Assembly: GCA_024579835.1 (NCBI GenBank)
Contig: CP102060.1
Span: 1,302,001 to 1,366,000 of the forward strand
Source of the DNA: Clostridiaceae bacterium HFYG-1003
GTDB lineage: Bacteria; Bacillota; Clostridia; Clostridiales; Clostridiaceae
Length of the DNA: 64,000 nucleotides
Reading direction: 5' to 3'
The notes under the pieces were generated by a model. That model did not search any database and was not told the origin of the DNA. It worked only from the letters and a program-made list of their open reading frames with translations. The number at the start of each line of letters is the position of its first letter. The first letter of the stretch is position 1. Below are positions 46,640 through 57,134 of the stretch, one piece after another. A program made the translations under genes and the position numbers.

Positions 46640-47167
46640 CTACTTCATCGTCCGGATTTCATCCATGACGAAATCCTTCAGCGGCTTGCCCGAGATCAGG
46701 ACGGTATCGGGATCCACAATATCCGTTTTCACGGAGAAGAAGTTGATAAAGAGCTTATTTTCCTTCTGCTGGGAGGTTTCAAACTGTCCGGGGTAGAACA
46801 CCACTTCGACCGTCTCATAGGGGAACGCCGCTCCGGCGGACTCCTTAACCTCATCAATGTTCAATGTCTTGATGGGTGTGAGCATCTGCTGTGTCATGGC
46901 CGGATCTTCCAGCATCCACATATTGTAATTCCAGAACCGGGATTCTTTTTTGGTCGGTCCGTTCAGCCGCTCGCGGTTGGAAATCGCCGAGAGAACCGTG
47001 CGAACGCTGCTTGCATTGAATTCACTGTCGTAGGCGGAGCCCATTTCCGGGGAGTGAGCCAGCTCATCCAGGAATCTCTCGTGGATCTTCTCGCGGTCCT
47101 TGATGGATGCCCAGATGAACAGCATGGTCTCCAGGGCTTTGGTGTTGATCTTAATTTCTTTCAGCAT
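46640..47167 (-). CDS. Protein of unknown function
   Basis: The 175-residue protein is not recognised. It is soluble, mixed alpha/beta in appearance and without signal peptide, cysteines or known catalytic motif. Features seen are I-K-D-R-E-K-I-H-E-R-F-L-D-E-L, N-R-E-R-L-N-G-P-T-K-K-E-S-R-F-W-N-Y-N-M-W and Y-P-G-Q-F. Start ATG at 47167 follows GGAGGG by 7 bases. Normal base composition and a good ribosome binding site support a real gene. It is convergent with the MocR-type gene and has no functional neighbour. Confidence 0.8.
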   Translation of the reverse strand: MLKEIKINTKALETMLFIWASIKDREKIHERFLDELAHSPEMGSAYDSEFNASSVRTVLSAISNRERLNGPTKKESRFWNYNMWMLEDPAMTQQMLTPIKTLNIDEVKESAGAAFPYETVEVVFYPGQFETSQQKENKLFINFFSVKTDIVDPDTVLISGKPLKDFVMDEIRTMK

Positions 47168-47303
47168 AGTTATTCCCTCCAAATTTTCTATCTATCCCTA
47201 TTTTACTCTTTCTCTGTTAATTTGGTGCCCGAATCGGCAATTTTCTTTTACCCGGCAGTGTGAATCTGCCTTCCGGCTCTAAATTCCTGCTTCTTGCTTC
47301 CCG

Positions 47304-48032
47304 TTACAGCAACCCGCCGTCAATGGTAATAATCTGGCCATTGATGTAGGCGGCTTCCTCCGACAGGAGAAACTGCGCGGTTTTTGCCACATCCAGTACA
47401 GTTCCCAGCCGGTTCGATGCCAGATAGCATACCATATTGTCCTTTTCTTCCTGAGTCAGGTTGTGATTCATCTCGGTATCAATGATTCCGGGCGCAATAC
47501 AGTTCACCCGGATTCCCATGGGGGCCATTTCCTTGGCCAGGGACTTGGTGAAGGCGTTGATGCCGGCCTTGGTCATGGAATATACGACTTCATTGGCTGC
47601 TCCGTGCTGGGACCATATACTGGAAATGTTCAAAATCGACCCCCTGCGTGCCAGAAGATGCGGCAGGGCGTGGCGAGTCACATTGAAGGTTCCTTTCAGG
47701 TTCGTGTCCATGAGACGGTCATACTGCCCTTCCGTGGTATCCATCAGCAGTCCGTGATGACTGACGCCGGCATTGTTCACGAGGATATCGAGCTGTCCGC
47801 ACAGATCAACGGTGTACTTTACCAGACGGGCTGCCTCCTCGTACTTTGAAACGTCTGCCTGGCAGATTGAACCATTTCCGCCCATTCGGCGGATTTCCTC
47901 CAGAACCTGCAAGGCCCGATCCTCATCGGTTCGATAATTGATGATGACAAATATACCCTGCAAGGCGAGTTCCCTTGCGATGCTTTTCCCGATCCCCCGC
48001 GAGGAACCGGTGATGATTGCTACTTTATTCAT
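47304..48032 (-). CDS. Short-chain dehydrogenase/reductase (FabG-like)
   Basis: The 242-residue SDR has the cofactor motif T-G-S-S-R-G-I-G, N-N-A-G, the catalytic S (N-I-S-S-I-W) and Y-S-M-T-K, and the C-terminal D-G-G. It resembles 3-oxoacyl-ACP reductases, but its isolated position leaves the substrate open. The start at 48032 follows AAGGA by 7 bases; a longer upstream frame has no such site. Confidence 0.9.
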   Translation of the reverse strand: MNKVAIITGSSRGIGKSIARELALQGIFVIINYRTDEDRALQVLEEIRRMGGNGSICQADVSKYEEAARLVKYTVDLCGQLDILVNNAGVSHHGLLMDTTEGQYDRLMDTNLKGTFNVTRHALPHLLARRGSILNISSIWSQHGAANEVVYSMTKAGINAFTKSLAKEMAPMGIRVNCIAPGIIDTEMNHNLTQEEKDNMVCYLASNRLGTVLDVAKTAQFLLSEEAAYINGQIITIDGGLL

Positions 48033-48130
48033 GATATATCCTTGTTTCGAAAATAGTGCAGTCCGCCGGATCGTTGATCTCCGGGAAACTGATTCGCTTA
48101 ACAGAACCATTATAGCGCAGTTGCAGGCAA

Positions 48131-48159
48131 AAGATAAGCCTTCCCATGGGGAAGGCTTA
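48131..48159 (-). terminator. Terminator of the NfeD-SPFH unit
   Basis: TAAGCCTTCCC/GGGAAGGCTTA (11 bp) with a 3-nt loop is followed on the minus strand by TCTTTT. Confidence 0.85.
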
Positions 48160-48231
48160 CTTTGTGTTCTCCAGGTCCGGCCGCCAGAGCGGTCTTGGGG
48201 GAGATGTCTTATTTTATTGTCTGGTACCGAC

Positions 48232-49212
48232 TTATGCCAGCGGCTGTGCCGGAGGCTGAACCGGGGCATTCTGCGGTGAGTTCTTGATGATATCCGTCAA
48301 CGCGGCGATGGATCCAAGGGAAGCCATGCCTTCTGCAGGCAGGATCAGCTTGTTGGCCGGGTTCTTGGAAAGTTCCTTCAGCGCTTCCACCTGTTTGAGC
48401 GCAATGACTCTGGCATCTGTGCCTGAATCAATGATGGAGCGGTTTACCCGCATAATGGCTGTTGCGTCTGCCTCTGCCAGGAGCTCGATGGCACGCGCGC
48501 GCCCCTGGGCTTCCAGAAGCTGGGATTCTTTCAGACCTTCTGCCCGGCGGATGTTGGCTTCTTTTTCAGCTTCGGCCCGCAGGATGTTAGACTGCTTTTC
48601 ACCTTCAGCTCTGGCAATCGAGGAATTCCGGTCACCTTCAGCAATCAGGATGGCGGCCCGTTTCTCACGTTCTGCCTTCATCTGTTTTTCCATGGCGTTC
48701 TGGATTTCTTCCGGCGGCACGATGTTCTTGATTTCGACGGATAAAATTTTGATGCCATAAGCATCGGTAATGGCGTCGACAATATCAAGCAGCTTCGAGT
48801 TGATCTTGTCACGGCCAGCCAGGACTTCATCCAGTGACATGTCACCAATGATGTTTCTCATATTGGTGATTGTCGAGTACATGATACCGTAGACATAGTT
48901 TTCAATGTTGTAGACAGCGTCCTTGGCATTGAGCACCTGATAGAAGATAACATTGTCCACGGAAATTTTGACGTTGTCCTTGGTAATTACATTCTGCGGC
49001 TCGATGTCCAGGATCTGCTGCTTCATGGAAATTTTCTTGCGGACAAAATCCATGAACGGGATAATGATGTGCAGTCCGGGCTGCAGGACACGATAGAACT
49101 GCCCCAGCCGTTCAACGACATAGACATATCCGGTGTTGACAACCTTGACCGACGAGAGAATGATGACAAGAACAAGCAGTGCGATAATTACTCCAATGAT
49201 CCATCCCCACAT
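48232..49212 (-). CDS. SPFH-domain (stomatin/prohibitin-like) membrane protein
   Basis: The 326-residue protein has an N-terminal membrane segment (about 3-24), an SPFH domain (about 28-190, V-V-E-R-L-G-Q-F-Y-R-V-L-Q-P-G-L-H-I-I-I-P-F) and a long Ala/Glu-rich coiled coil (about 185-270). It resembles QmcA/stomatin proteins, scaffold proteins at membrane microdomains. Its pairing with an NfeD-like protein 4 bases upstream is the classic stomatin operon. Confidence 0.94.
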   Translation of the reverse strand: MWGWIIGVIIALLVLVIILSSVKVVNTGYVYVVERLGQFYRVLQPGLHIIIPFMDFVRKKISMKQQILDIEPQNVITKDNVKISVDNVIFYQVLNAKDAVYNIENYVYGIMYSTITNMRNIIGDMSLDEVLAGRDKINSKLLDIVDAITDAYGIKILSVEIKNIVPPEEIQNAMEKQMKAEREKRAAILIAEGDRNSSIARAEGEKQSNILRAEAEKEANIRRAEGLKESQLLEAQGRARAIELLAEADATAIMRVNRSIIDSGTDARVIALKQVEALKELSKNPANKLILPAEGMASLGSIAALTDIIKNSPQNAPVQPPAQPLA

Positions 49213-49216
49213 AACT

Positions 49217-49636
49217 TTAATTCTCCTTTACGATATATAATCTATTGTTTTTAATTCCGACGATGCGGAATTGTTCCCCTGGATGAATGGTCAGTCCTTC
49301 ATTGCGCAGCAGCCAGTAGATTCCATTAATCTTGTACTGCGTTTCCTCTGTGATTTCACGGTCTGCCGTATGTACGGTCCCCACGATTTTATCGGTCAGG
49401 ATCGGTGTCTGGTCGATATTGCGCCGGACATACTTCCGGCTGATGTACGATCCAAAGACAAAAGAAACCGAACCGACCAGACAGGCAATTACGATCTGTC
49501 CCGGCAGGGAGACTCCGAAGCTTTCCGCAGCAATGGCTGCCAGAAAACCAAGCCCCATCCAGGAATAAAGTATATTGCTCGTGGTCATATCCAGGACTAC
49601 GACGATTACGATGAGCGCTGCCCATAGCCACATCAT
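49217..49636 (-). CDS. NfeD-family membrane protein
   Basis: The 139-residue protein has two or three membrane segments in the first 75 residues and a C-terminal OB-fold (about 80-139, V-G-T-V-H-T-A, W-x-x-R-N-E-G, G-E-Q-F-R-I-V-G-I). This is the short NfeD form without the ClpP-like protease domain. It partners SPFH proteins, and the stomatin-like gene follows after 4 bases. GGAGGG precedes the ATG. Confidence 0.92.
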   Translation of the reverse strand: MMWLWAALIVIVVVLDMTTSNILYSWMGLGFLAAIAAESFGVSLPGQIVIACLVGSVSFVFGSYISRKYVRRNIDQTPILTDKIVGTVHTADREITEETQYKINGIYWLLRNEGLTIHPGEQFRIVGIKNNRLYIVKEN

Positions 49637-49828
49637 TTGTTTTTCCCTCCAGTCCAGGTCAGCACCTGTCTGCTATTTCCTTCATCCTAACCGATGTTTA
49701 TTAAAAGCTGATTAACGGTTACAAAAAAAATGTCCCCAGACCGTGGCCTGGCGACGAGTGGTGAATGTTAAATCTATTTTCAGGCTATATGAGACTGCAT
49801 GTAAAGTGGCGGTTTTCGGAATGTGGGG

Positions 49829-51076
49829 CTATTTATGGCCTCCGATATCCCTGCGCCAGAAAATCGGCTGATCCCGGAACTGCTCCAGGAAATCCATGAT
49901 CCGGGATCTGGCTTCTTCCCGGCCGCCTCTGGCACAGGCACCAAAGATGCGGCCGCCGCTGGATCTTAATTCCCCATCCTGTTCTGTCGCTCCGGCGAGA
50001 AAGACCTTAATGTCCGGACTGGGATTGAACTTGAGAGGAATGCCTTTGGCATAGACGCCAGGATACCCCTGGGCCGCGCCAATCACGCACAGCGCCGTTT
50101 CATCCGCGATCTGAATATCCGCCGGAGTTAGCTGGCCATGGACAGCCTTGTCCAGGATCTGTGCCAGATCGGACTCCAGCACCATCAGAACCGACTGCGT
50201 TTCCGGATCACCAAAGCGCATATTGTATTCCAGGAGCTTCACCCCATCGGGGGTCAGCATCAGTCCGAAGAAGATGCAGGCCGGATCCTTCATCCCGGAA
50301 GCCTTGAGTCCCCGCTCCGTCGGCTTCAGGATATTCTCCAGAAAATCAGCCTGGGCCGCCGGACTGAAGAACGGGGCCGGAGCAATGGTGCCCATGCCGC
50401 CGGTATTTGGACCCAGATCGCCGTCGAAGGCGCGTTTGTGGTCCATGGCGGATCCCAGGATATGGATATTCTCGCCGTCATAAAGAGACAGGATTGATAC
50501 TTCCGGACCGGTGAGGAACTCCTCAATCACGACGGTAGATCCCGCCTCCTGGAAACAATGATTCTCCATCAGTTCAGCCAGTGCTTCCAGGGCCTGCGCC
50601 TCGTTCTGGCAAATGATGACTCCTTTGCCGGCACACAGCCCGGAGGCTTTGACCACCAGGGGAAAGGACTGAGTCCTGACATAATCTTTTGCCTGGACCG
50701 GATCCGTAAAACTCTGATAGCGGGCCGTCGCTGCCCCGTGCTTCATCATGAAGCGCTTGGCAAAATCCTTGGATCCTTCCAGCTGAGCTTCTGCCTGACC
50801 GGGTCCGAAAATGGCCAGTCCCCGGGACCGGAACAGATCCGCAATCCCTTCGACCAGGGGACCTTCAGGCCCGACAACCGTCAGATCTATCCCATGGGCG
50901 GTGGCAAACTCCGCCATCGCCGCGTGCTCCGACAGCTCCAGGCAGCGACATTTGGGTTCCCGCGCAATTCCTGGATTTCCCGGGATTGCCACTACTTCCT
51001 CCACCAGATCCGATTGAGCCAGTTTCCAGGCCAGAGCATGTTCCCGCCCGCCTGAACCGATCAACATGATTTTCAT
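49829..51076 (-). CDS. purD: Phosphoribosylamine-glycine ligase
   Basis: PurD joins glycine to phosphoribosylamine (step 2 of IMP synthesis). The 415-residue protein has the ATP-grasp layout with G-S-G-G-R-E-H-A at the start, P-L-V-V-K-A-S-G-L-C-A-G-K-G-V and R-F-G-D-P-E-T-Q. It is the last gene of the operon, 10 bases after purH. The start at 51076 follows TAGGAG. Confidence 0.97.
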   Translation of the reverse strand: MKIMLIGSGGREHALAWKLAQSDLVEEVVAIPGNPGIAREPKCRCLELSEHAAMAEFATAHGIDLTVVGPEGPLVEGIADLFRSRGLAIFGPGQAEAQLEGSKDFAKRFMMKHGAATARYQSFTDPVQAKDYVRTQSFPLVVKASGLCAGKGVIICQNEAQALEALAELMENHCFQEAGSTVVIEEFLTGPEVSILSLYDGENIHILGSAMDHKRAFDGDLGPNTGGMGTIAPAPFFSPAAQADFLENILKPTERGLKASGMKDPACIFFGLMLTPDGVKLLEYNMRFGDPETQSVLMVLESDLAQILDKAVHGQLTPADIQIADETALCVIGAAQGYPGVYAKGIPLKFNPSPDIKVFLAGATEQDGELRSSGGRIFGACARGGREEARSRIMDFLEQFRDQPIFWRRDIGGHK

Positions 51077-51086
51077 CGCAGTTCTC

Positions 51087-52616
51087 CTAATGTCTGAAGT
51101 GGCGCAGGCCCGTGAAGACCATGGCCAGTCCGAGTTCGTTGCAGCGCTGAATGGATGCTTCATCCTTCACGGATCCGCCCGGTTGAATGATGGCGCGGAT
51201 GCCATGGGCATGAGCCGCCTCGACAACGTCCGGGAATGGGAAGAAGGCATCAGAAGCCAGCGTAACCCCTTCCCCGGCATGCTCCAGCGCATAGCGGGCA
51301 GCGTCAATCCGATTGACGAACCCTCCGCCAATACCGATGGCCGCACGGTCGCGGGTGACAACAATGGCGTTGGATTTGACAAACTTCACCACCTTCATGG
51401 CGAATAAGAGTTCTTCCATTTCTTCCGGCGACGGTGCTTTCTCCGTTACTACCTTCAGATCGTCCACCAGCATCTGATCTTCCTCCTGCAGCAGGAGGCC
51501 GCCGTCCGTTGAAATGACCGACAGGGACCGGCTGGGCTGGTCATTCATCTGAATCACGATCAGGTTCTTGCGGGTGCGCAGGCGTTCCAGTGCTTCCTCG
51601 GTAAAACCGGGCGCGCAGACGATGTGGAGCATGGTTTCCAGCATTTTTTCTGCGGTTGGTCCGTCCACTTCGCGATTGACCGCGACAATGCCGCCGAAAA
51701 TGGAGACCGGATCACAGTCATGAGCCCGGGTATAGGCGCCCAGGGCATCGCTGCCCAGCGCGACGCCGCATGGAGTGTTGTGCTTGACCGCCGCGCAGCA
51801 CGGTTCGTCAAAATCACAGACAATGCGCCAGGCGGATTCCAGATCCTTGAAGTTGATATAACCCATGCTCTTTCCGTTCAGCTGAGTCAGGGTTGTCATG
51901 AAGCCCGACTGGTCCTCTATTCCGTAGAAAGCTCCCTTCTGGTGCGGGTTCTCCCCGTAGCGCAGATCCTGGAGTTTATGCAATTTGAGCGTGAGCGTTT
52001 CCGGGAACAGCTCTTCGGAGCCCGCATCCATTGCCTGATCGGTTTTTGACTGAGCTTCCAGCCATTGGCTGATGCTGTGATCATAGGCGCTGGTCCGGCG
52101 GAAGACTTCCAGAGCCAGCTGTCTCCGGTAAGATTCCAGTTCCTTGCCAGACTGCAGACGCTTCATGAACTCCGGATATTGTGCCGGATCCGACAGTACA
52201 TAGACGCCGCTGAAATTTTTGGCAGCCGAACGGAGCATGGAGGGACCGCCGATATCGATGAACTCGATCATTTCCTCGAAGGACAGACCCTCTTTCAGTT
52301 TCTCCTCAAATGGATAGAGATTGACGCAGACGACATCAATCGGCTCAATCTGCTCCCGGGCCAGGGTCTCCATGTGGGAAGCATCATCCCGGCGGGCCAG
52401 GATGCCCCCGTGGATGTTGGGATGGAGCGTTTTCACCCGGCCATCCAGAATTTCCGGAAACCCGGTGACGCTTTCCACGCCCCGTACCGGAATCCCCGCT
52501 TCCTTAAGATATCGGGCTGTGCCGCCCGACGAAAGAATGTCATAGCCCTGATCCATCAGAAACCGGGCCAGTTCAAGAACTCCTTCTTTATAAAAAACAG
52601 ATATCAATGCATTCAT
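51087..52616 (-). CDS. purH: Bifunctional AICAR transformylase/IMP cyclohydrolase
   Basis: PurH makes the last two steps to IMP using 10-formyl-THF. At 509 residues it has both domains: cyclohydrolase (about 1-195, S-G-G-T-A-R-Y-L, K-T-L-H-P-x-I-H-G-G-I) and transformylase (R-Y-G-E-N-P-H-Q, A-A-V-K-H-N-T-P-C-G). It lies 4 bases after purN. Confidence 0.97.
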   Translation of the reverse strand: MNALISVFYKEGVLELARFLMDQGYDILSSGGTARYLKEAGIPVRGVESVTGFPEILDGRVKTLHPNIHGGILARRDDASHMETLAREQIEPIDVVCVNLYPFEEKLKEGLSFEEMIEFIDIGGPSMLRSAAKNFSGVYVLSDPAQYPEFMKRLQSGKELESYRRQLALEVFRRTSAYDHSISQWLEAQSKTDQAMDAGSEELFPETLTLKLHKLQDLRYGENPHQKGAFYGIEDQSGFMTTLTQLNGKSMGYINFKDLESAWRIVCDFDEPCCAAVKHNTPCGVALGSDALGAYTRAHDCDPVSIFGGIVAVNREVDGPTAEKMLETMLHIVCAPGFTEEALERLRTRKNLIVIQMNDQPSRSLSVISTDGGLLLQEEDQMLVDDLKVVTEKAPSPEEMEELLFAMKVVKFVKSNAIVVTRDRAAIGIGGGFVNRIDAARYALEHAGEGVTLASDAFFPFPDVVEAAHAHGIRAIIQPGGSVKDEASIQRCNELGLAMVFTGLRHFRH

Positions 52617-52620
52617 CAGC

Positions 52621-53274
52621 TTATTTTTCCCCTTCTGTGTTCTGATTCACGATTCCCTGATTCTCTTCTTCCGTTGAACCGCCCGAGGAGGTTCCAAGAT
52701 TTCTGACAACCTGGAGCAGTCCTTCCACCAGGCACTGATGTTCCAATGGCAATATTCGAACCTGCAGGTCTCTGGGATTGTCCGTCGGCAAAACCGCGAC
52801 TTTCTTCTGGACCAGGATCGGTCCCTGATCCACGGCTTCACTGACCTGATGACAGGTGCAGCCGGATTCTGTCTCTTTGGCTTCCAGGACCGCTTCATGC
52901 ACATGGATGCCATACATGCCCCTCCCGCCAAACTTGGGCAGCAGGGAGGGATGGATATTGATCAGCCGGCCCTCAAACTGACGGACCAGATCTCTTCGCA
53001 TAATCGAGAGATAGCCGGCCAGTACGATGACATCGGCATCCGCCGTTTCCCGGGCTAAGCGATCATGGAACTCCGGTTCATGCCGGTTCAGCTCGGCTGT
53101 GGGAATCCCATAGCGACTGGCTTTCTCCAGCGCCGCGCAGGGCCGGTCCGACAGGACTTTGACCACTTCATAGGGTGCGTCAGGCTCCAGACTGAATTTC
53201 ACTACGGCTTCCATGTTCGTTCCGGAACCCGAAGTCAGGACCATAACCCGGGCGCGGGGCTTTACTGCAGGCAT
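52621..53274 (-). CDS. purN: Phosphoribosylglycinamide formyltransferase
   Basis: PurN transfers formyl from 10-formyl-THF to GAR. The 217-residue protein has S-G-S-G-T-N near the start and the catalytic N-x-H-P-S-L-L-P plus the D in E-A-V-D-Q-G-P-I. It is longer than usual by a Ser/Gly/Glu-rich C-terminal tail of about 25 residues. It overlaps purM by 13 bases. Confidence 0.96.
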   Translation of the reverse strand: MPAVKPRARVMVLTSGSGTNMEAVVKFSLEPDAPYEVVKVLSDRPCAALEKASRYGIPTAELNRHEPEFHDRLARETADADVIVLAGYLSIMRRDLVRQFEGRLINIHPSLLPKFGGRGMYGIHVHEAVLEAKETESGCTCHQVSEAVDQGPILVQKKVAVLPTDNPRDLQVRILPLEHQCLVEGLLQVVRNLGTSSGGSTEEENQGIVNQNTEGEK

Positions 53275-54272
53275 ATGGCTTCCTCCGCCTCACCGCGAAG
53301 CTCCACCCGGCCCAGAACGACCGGTGCTTCGCCCTGGGCGGACAGGATGGCCAGTGCTTCCTCCACGGCTTCCGGGGCGACGCACAGTGTAAAGCCGATG
53401 CCCATGTTGAACGTGTTGTAAATGGATTTTTCATCCGCCCCGCGGCGGATCGCCTCCATAAAGAGTTCTGGCACCTCATAGCTTTTGGTGTCAACCACTG
53501 CCTGGAAGCGATCGTCATGGAACATCCGGGGGATATTCTCAATGAAACCGCCGCCGGTAATATGGGCCATGCCATGGACTTTCACCTTTTCCAGGAGAGC
53601 TTGGACGGACTTGACATAAATCCGGGTTGGCGTCAGCAGAACCTCGCCCATGGTTTTGCCCTGGAATGGCTCGGACAGATCCGTAAAGAGCTTGCGTACC
53701 AGGGAATAGCCATTGGAGTGGAATCCGGATGAGGGCAGTCCGATCAGAACGTCCCCGGCCTGAATATCCCGGCCGTCAATGATCTCATCTTCTTCCACCA
53801 CGCCAACACAGAACCCGGCAATATCATATTCTCCCGGCTCGTAAAAGCCCGGCATTTCGGCGGTTTCACCGCCCACCAGAGCGAGATTGCCCATGAGGCA
53901 GCCATCCGACACGCCTTTGACAATATCCGCCGCTACATTGGAATCCAGCTTGCCGCATGCCAGGTAATCCAGGAAAAACATCGGCCGGGCGCCGTGGCAT
54001 AAAATGTCATTGACGCACATCGCCACCGCGTCGATGCCGATGGTATCATACCGATCCATGGCAAAGGCGATCTTGAGCTTGGTTCCTACCCCATCTGTCC
54101 CTGATACCAGCACGGGTTTTTTATATCCTGCCGGAATCCGCATAAACGCTCCGAAAGAACCTAACACGGACAGCACGTCCGGGTTAAGTGTCCGCTTGGC
54201 ATACGCCTTGATTTTCTCGACCGTCCGGTATCCCTCGTGAATATCCACGCCTGCTGATTTATAATCTGTCAT
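53262..54272 (-). CDS. purM: Phosphoribosylformylglycinamidine cyclo-ligase
   Basis: PurM closes the imidazole ring to AIR. The 336-residue protein has the PurM/ThiL layout with G-T-D-G-V-G-T-K, G-G-E-T-A-E-M-P and G-G-G-F-I-E-N. A 174-bp gap separates it from purF upstream, filled with CTGCCTG-like low-complexity sequence; no promoter was identified there. Confidence 0.97.
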   Translation of the reverse strand: MTDYKSAGVDIHEGYRTVEKIKAYAKRTLNPDVLSVLGSFGAFMRIPAGYKKPVLVSGTDGVGTKLKIAFAMDRYDTIGIDAVAMCVNDILCHGARPMFFLDYLACGKLDSNVAADIVKGVSDGCLMGNLALVGGETAEMPGFYEPGEYDIAGFCVGVVEEDEIIDGRDIQAGDVLIGLPSSGFHSNGYSLVRKLFTDLSEPFQGKTMGEVLLTPTRIYVKSVQALLEKVKVHGMAHITGGGFIENIPRMFHDDRFQAVVDTKSYEVPELFMEAIRRGADEKSIYNTFNMGIGFTLCVAPEAVEEALAILSAQGEAPVVLGRVELRGEAEEAICLQ

Positions 54273-54446
54273 AGTCTTCCCCTCTCATTTTTCAAATGGT
54301 TGCCCAGATGGCCCTTTATGATTCATACATTCGGTTGATCTGAGTGTTTTCCATACCTTAATGACTTCCTGTTTTCATCCCTGAATGACAGCCTGTCTGC
54401 CTGTTCCCTGCCTAATTCTCTGCCTGCCTTGACGACAGACTGCCGG

Positions 54447-55844
54447 CTACTCTTCTTCCTGCGGGATCGACATGGGATAAATACCGGAGAAACAGCCGGT
54501 GCAGTAGCCATTATCATGATCCAGCGCTTTAAGCAGCCCCGGTTCGGAGATAAATTCCAGGGAGTCAGCTCCGATTTCCTGACGAATCTCTTCCTTGGAC
54601 TTCACGGCGGCAATCAGGTGTTCGCGGTAGGGCGTATCGATGCCAAAGTAGCAGGGATGCTGCACCATGGGCGAGGATACCCGGAAATGGATCTCCCTGG
54701 CTCCGGCAAAGCGCAGGGTTTCAATGAGTTTGCGGCTGGTGGTTCCGCGCACGATGGAATCATCGATCAGCACCACTCGTTTGCCTTCCACGACACTACG
54801 CATGGCATTGAGCTTAATGTTGACTGCTTTCTCTCTCAATTCCTGAGAGGGGGCGATGAAGGTACGGCCGATGTATTTATTTTTGACAAATCCGGTGTCG
54901 AACGGAATGCCGGAATGTCTGGAAAAGCCGAGGGCGGCAGCTATGCCTGAGTCGGGCACGCCGATGACCAGATCCGCTTCCACGGGATGCTCATCATACA
55001 GGGTGGCACCCATGCGCAGTCGGGCATCGTAAACGCTGACGCCGTCCATAGTCGAATCGGGCCGGGCGAAATAGATGTATTCAAAGGAACACACGCGGTG
55101 CTGGGTCTTTTCGGAGTATTTGATGGATGTGACCTGATCCTTCTCAATAATGACCATTTCGCCCGGCTCAATGTCGCGAACGATCCGGGCACCAATGACG
55201 TCAAGGGCGCAGGATTCAGATGCCAGAACGTAATTGTCTTCCGTCTTTCCCAGAATCAGCGGGCGGATGCCGTAGGGATCCCGGATTCCGATCAGATATT
55301 CGCCCATCGTCATAGTCAGGGCAAACGCTCCTTTGATGACATTCAGCGTTTCCTTCAGGCTTCGGATCAGATCCTTGTTGCCGCTGCGGACAATCAGGTT
55401 CAGAATCACTTCGGAATCGATGGTGGTCTGGAACATGGTTCCGGAATCTTCGAGCAGTTCACGCAGAATTCCGGCATTTACCAGAGTTCCGTTATGGGCG
55501 ATGCACATCTGGCCCAGGCGGGATTTTCCCACCAGGGGCTGCGCGTTGATGACGCTGGATTCGCCGCTGGTGGAGTAGCGCACATGACCGATGGCGATAT
55601 CTCCGCGCAGTTCCTGGATGTCATGGTTGTTGAAAACATCCTGAACCAGGCCCATGCTTTTCTTTAAAAGAATTTCGCCGTTGAGATTGCTGGCGATTCC
55701 CGCCGACTCCTGACCGCGGTGCTGGAGGGCATACAGTCCGTAGTAAACTTTCTCCGCGACATCCCGGCCGGAAAAGGAATTGATTCCAAAGACGCCGCAC
55801 TCCTCGTGCAGTTTATCATCATCTTCTTTGTTGAGAAAAATCAT
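54447..55844 (-). CDS. purF: Amidophosphoribosyltransferase
   Basis: PurF commits PRPP to purine synthesis. The 465-residue protein starts with a 15-residue propeptide before the expected N-terminal nucleophile C16 (E-E-C-G-V-F-G). The PRTase domain has [11 protein letters not shown]. Cysteines near the end (C-T-G-C-F-S-G) with others upstream match the [4Fe-4S] form known from Bacillus, so it is likely oxygen-sensitive. It overlaps purC by 4 bases. Confidence 0.97.
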   Translation of the reverse strand: MIFLNKEDDDKLHEECGVFGINSFSGRDVAEKVYYGLYALQHRGQESAGIASNLNGEILLKKSMGLVQDVFNNHDIQELRGDIAIGHVRYSTSGESSVINAQPLVGKSRLGQMCIAHNGTLVNAGILRELLEDSGTMFQTTIDSEVILNLIVRSGNKDLIRSLKETLNVIKGAFALTMTMGEYLIGIRDPYGIRPLILGKTEDNYVLASESCALDVIGARIVRDIEPGEMVIIEKDQVTSIKYSEKTQHRVCSFEYIYFARPDSTMDGVSVYDARLRMGATLYDEHPVEADLVIGVPDSGIAAALGFSRHSGIPFDTGFVKNKYIGRTFIAPSQELREKAVNIKLNAMRSVVEGKRVVLIDDSIVRGTTSRKLIETLRFAGAREIHFRVSSPMVQHPCYFGIDTPYREHLIAAVKSKEEIRQEIGADSLEFISEPGLLKALDHDNGYCTGCFSGIYPMSIPQEEE

Positions 55845-56563
55845 CTGGATACCTTCTTTGTAATGCGTCCGAGCATTTCCACATACGCTTCCCTGACGTT
55901 GCCCAGGTCGCGCCGGAACCGGTCTTTATCGAGCTTTTCGCGGGTAACGGCATCCCAGAACCGGCAGGTATCCGGAGAAATCTCGTCGGCGAGTATGATG
56001 TTGCCCTGGCTGTCCTTGCCGAATTCAAGCTTGAAATCGACCAGAATCACATTCTGTTCCAGGAAGAAAGCTTTCAGAATTTCATTGATTTTCGCGGTGA
56101 GGGCGTAGATGGCATCCAGCTCCTCGCGGGTAGCCGCTCCAATGGCAATGGCATGATAATCGTTGATCAGCGGATCGCCCAGGGAGTCATCCTTGTAGCT
56201 GAGCTCAAAGACCGTGGTCAGAAGTTCTCTGCCCTCGACCAGACCGAGGCGCTTGGCCATGGAGCCCGCCGCCAGATTGCGGACGATAACTTCCAGCGGG
56301 ATAATCCGGACTTTTTTACAAAGCTGTTCCCGTTCATTGAGCTGTTCCACAAAATGCGTCGGAATCCCACTTTCGTTCAGCATGGTGAAAATGGCTGAAG
56401 TAATGGAATTGTTCAACACTCCCTTGTCTTCAATCTGACCTTTCTTCTCGCCGTTGAATGCCGTCGCGTCATCTTTATAATGAATGACAACGAGATCTTC
56501 CTTGTCGCTTGCGTAAACCTTCTTGGCTTTTCCCTCGTAGAGCTGCTCCAGTTTCTTTGCCAT
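55841..56563 (-). CDS. purC: SAICAR synthetase
   Basis: PurC joins aspartate to CAIR. The 240-residue protein has [22 protein letters not shown] and [12 protein letters not shown]. It lies 2 bases after purE and overlaps purF by 4 bases. Confidence 0.97.
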   Translation of the reverse strand: MAKKLEQLYEGKAKKVYASDKEDLVVIHYKDDATAFNGEKKGQIEDKGVLNNSITSAIFTMLNESGIPTHFVEQLNEREQLCKKVRIIPLEVIVRNLAAGSMAKRLGLVEGRELLTTVFELSYKDDSLGDPLINDYHAIAIGAATREELDAIYALTAKINEILKAFFLEQNVILVDFKLEFGKDSQGNIILADEISPDTCRFWDAVTREKLDKDRFRRDLGNVREAYVEMLGRITKKVSR

Positions 56564-56565
56564 GA

Positions 56566-57048
56566 TTAATATTCCACCTTTCCGTTATTTTCTTTTAAAA
56601 AGTTCTCTTTCATTGAACTGCGATAGTCATTCAGCCGCTGAGCGACCTCGGGGTACTTGACTCCCAGGATCTGAGCCGCCAGCATGCCGGCGTTGGCGGC
56701 ATTGTTAATGCCAACGGTCGCTACCGGAATCTGCTTCGGCATCTGGACGATGGACAGGAGAGCATCCAGTCCTTCCAGGGCTCCCTTGAGCGGGACTCCG
56801 ATGACCGGCTTGACCGTGAGCGATGCGATCACTCCCGGCAGATGGGCCGCCAGACCGGCTCCGGCGATAAATACTTCCGTCCCCTCTTCTTCCAGCCGCC
56901 GGATGGTGGCATGGAGCTGTTCAGGCACGCGATGGGCTGACAGCACGTAGCTTTCACTTTCGATCCCCAGGTCTGTGAGGATGTCATAGGCTTTTTTCAT
57001 GATGTCCTGATCGGACCGGCTTCCAAAAATGATTCCAACTTTCATCAA
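56566..57048 (-). CDS. purE: N5-CAIR mutase (PurE)
   Basis: The 160-residue protein has [15 protein letters not shown] and the [11 protein letters not shown] segment typical of class I PurE, which works with PurK. No purK is present in this operon, so PurK is elsewhere or the enzyme uses CO2/AIR directly. ATG 57048 and 57045 are both possible. Confidence 0.95.
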   Translation of the reverse strand: MMKVGIIFGSRSDQDIMKKAYDILTDLGIESESYVLSAHRVPEQLHATIRRLEEEGTEVFIAGAGLAAHLPGVIASLTVKPVIGVPLKGALEGLDALLSIVQMPKQIPVATVGINNAANAGMLAAQILGVKYPEVAQRLNDYRSSMKENFLKENNGKVEY

Positions 57049-57134
57049 TTACCTCTCCTGTATGTTCTTTTTCGTCAATCCGATTCGGATCACAGCAGCT
57101 ATATTCCCCCGGTTTTCGTCTTCCGGGATAACTC

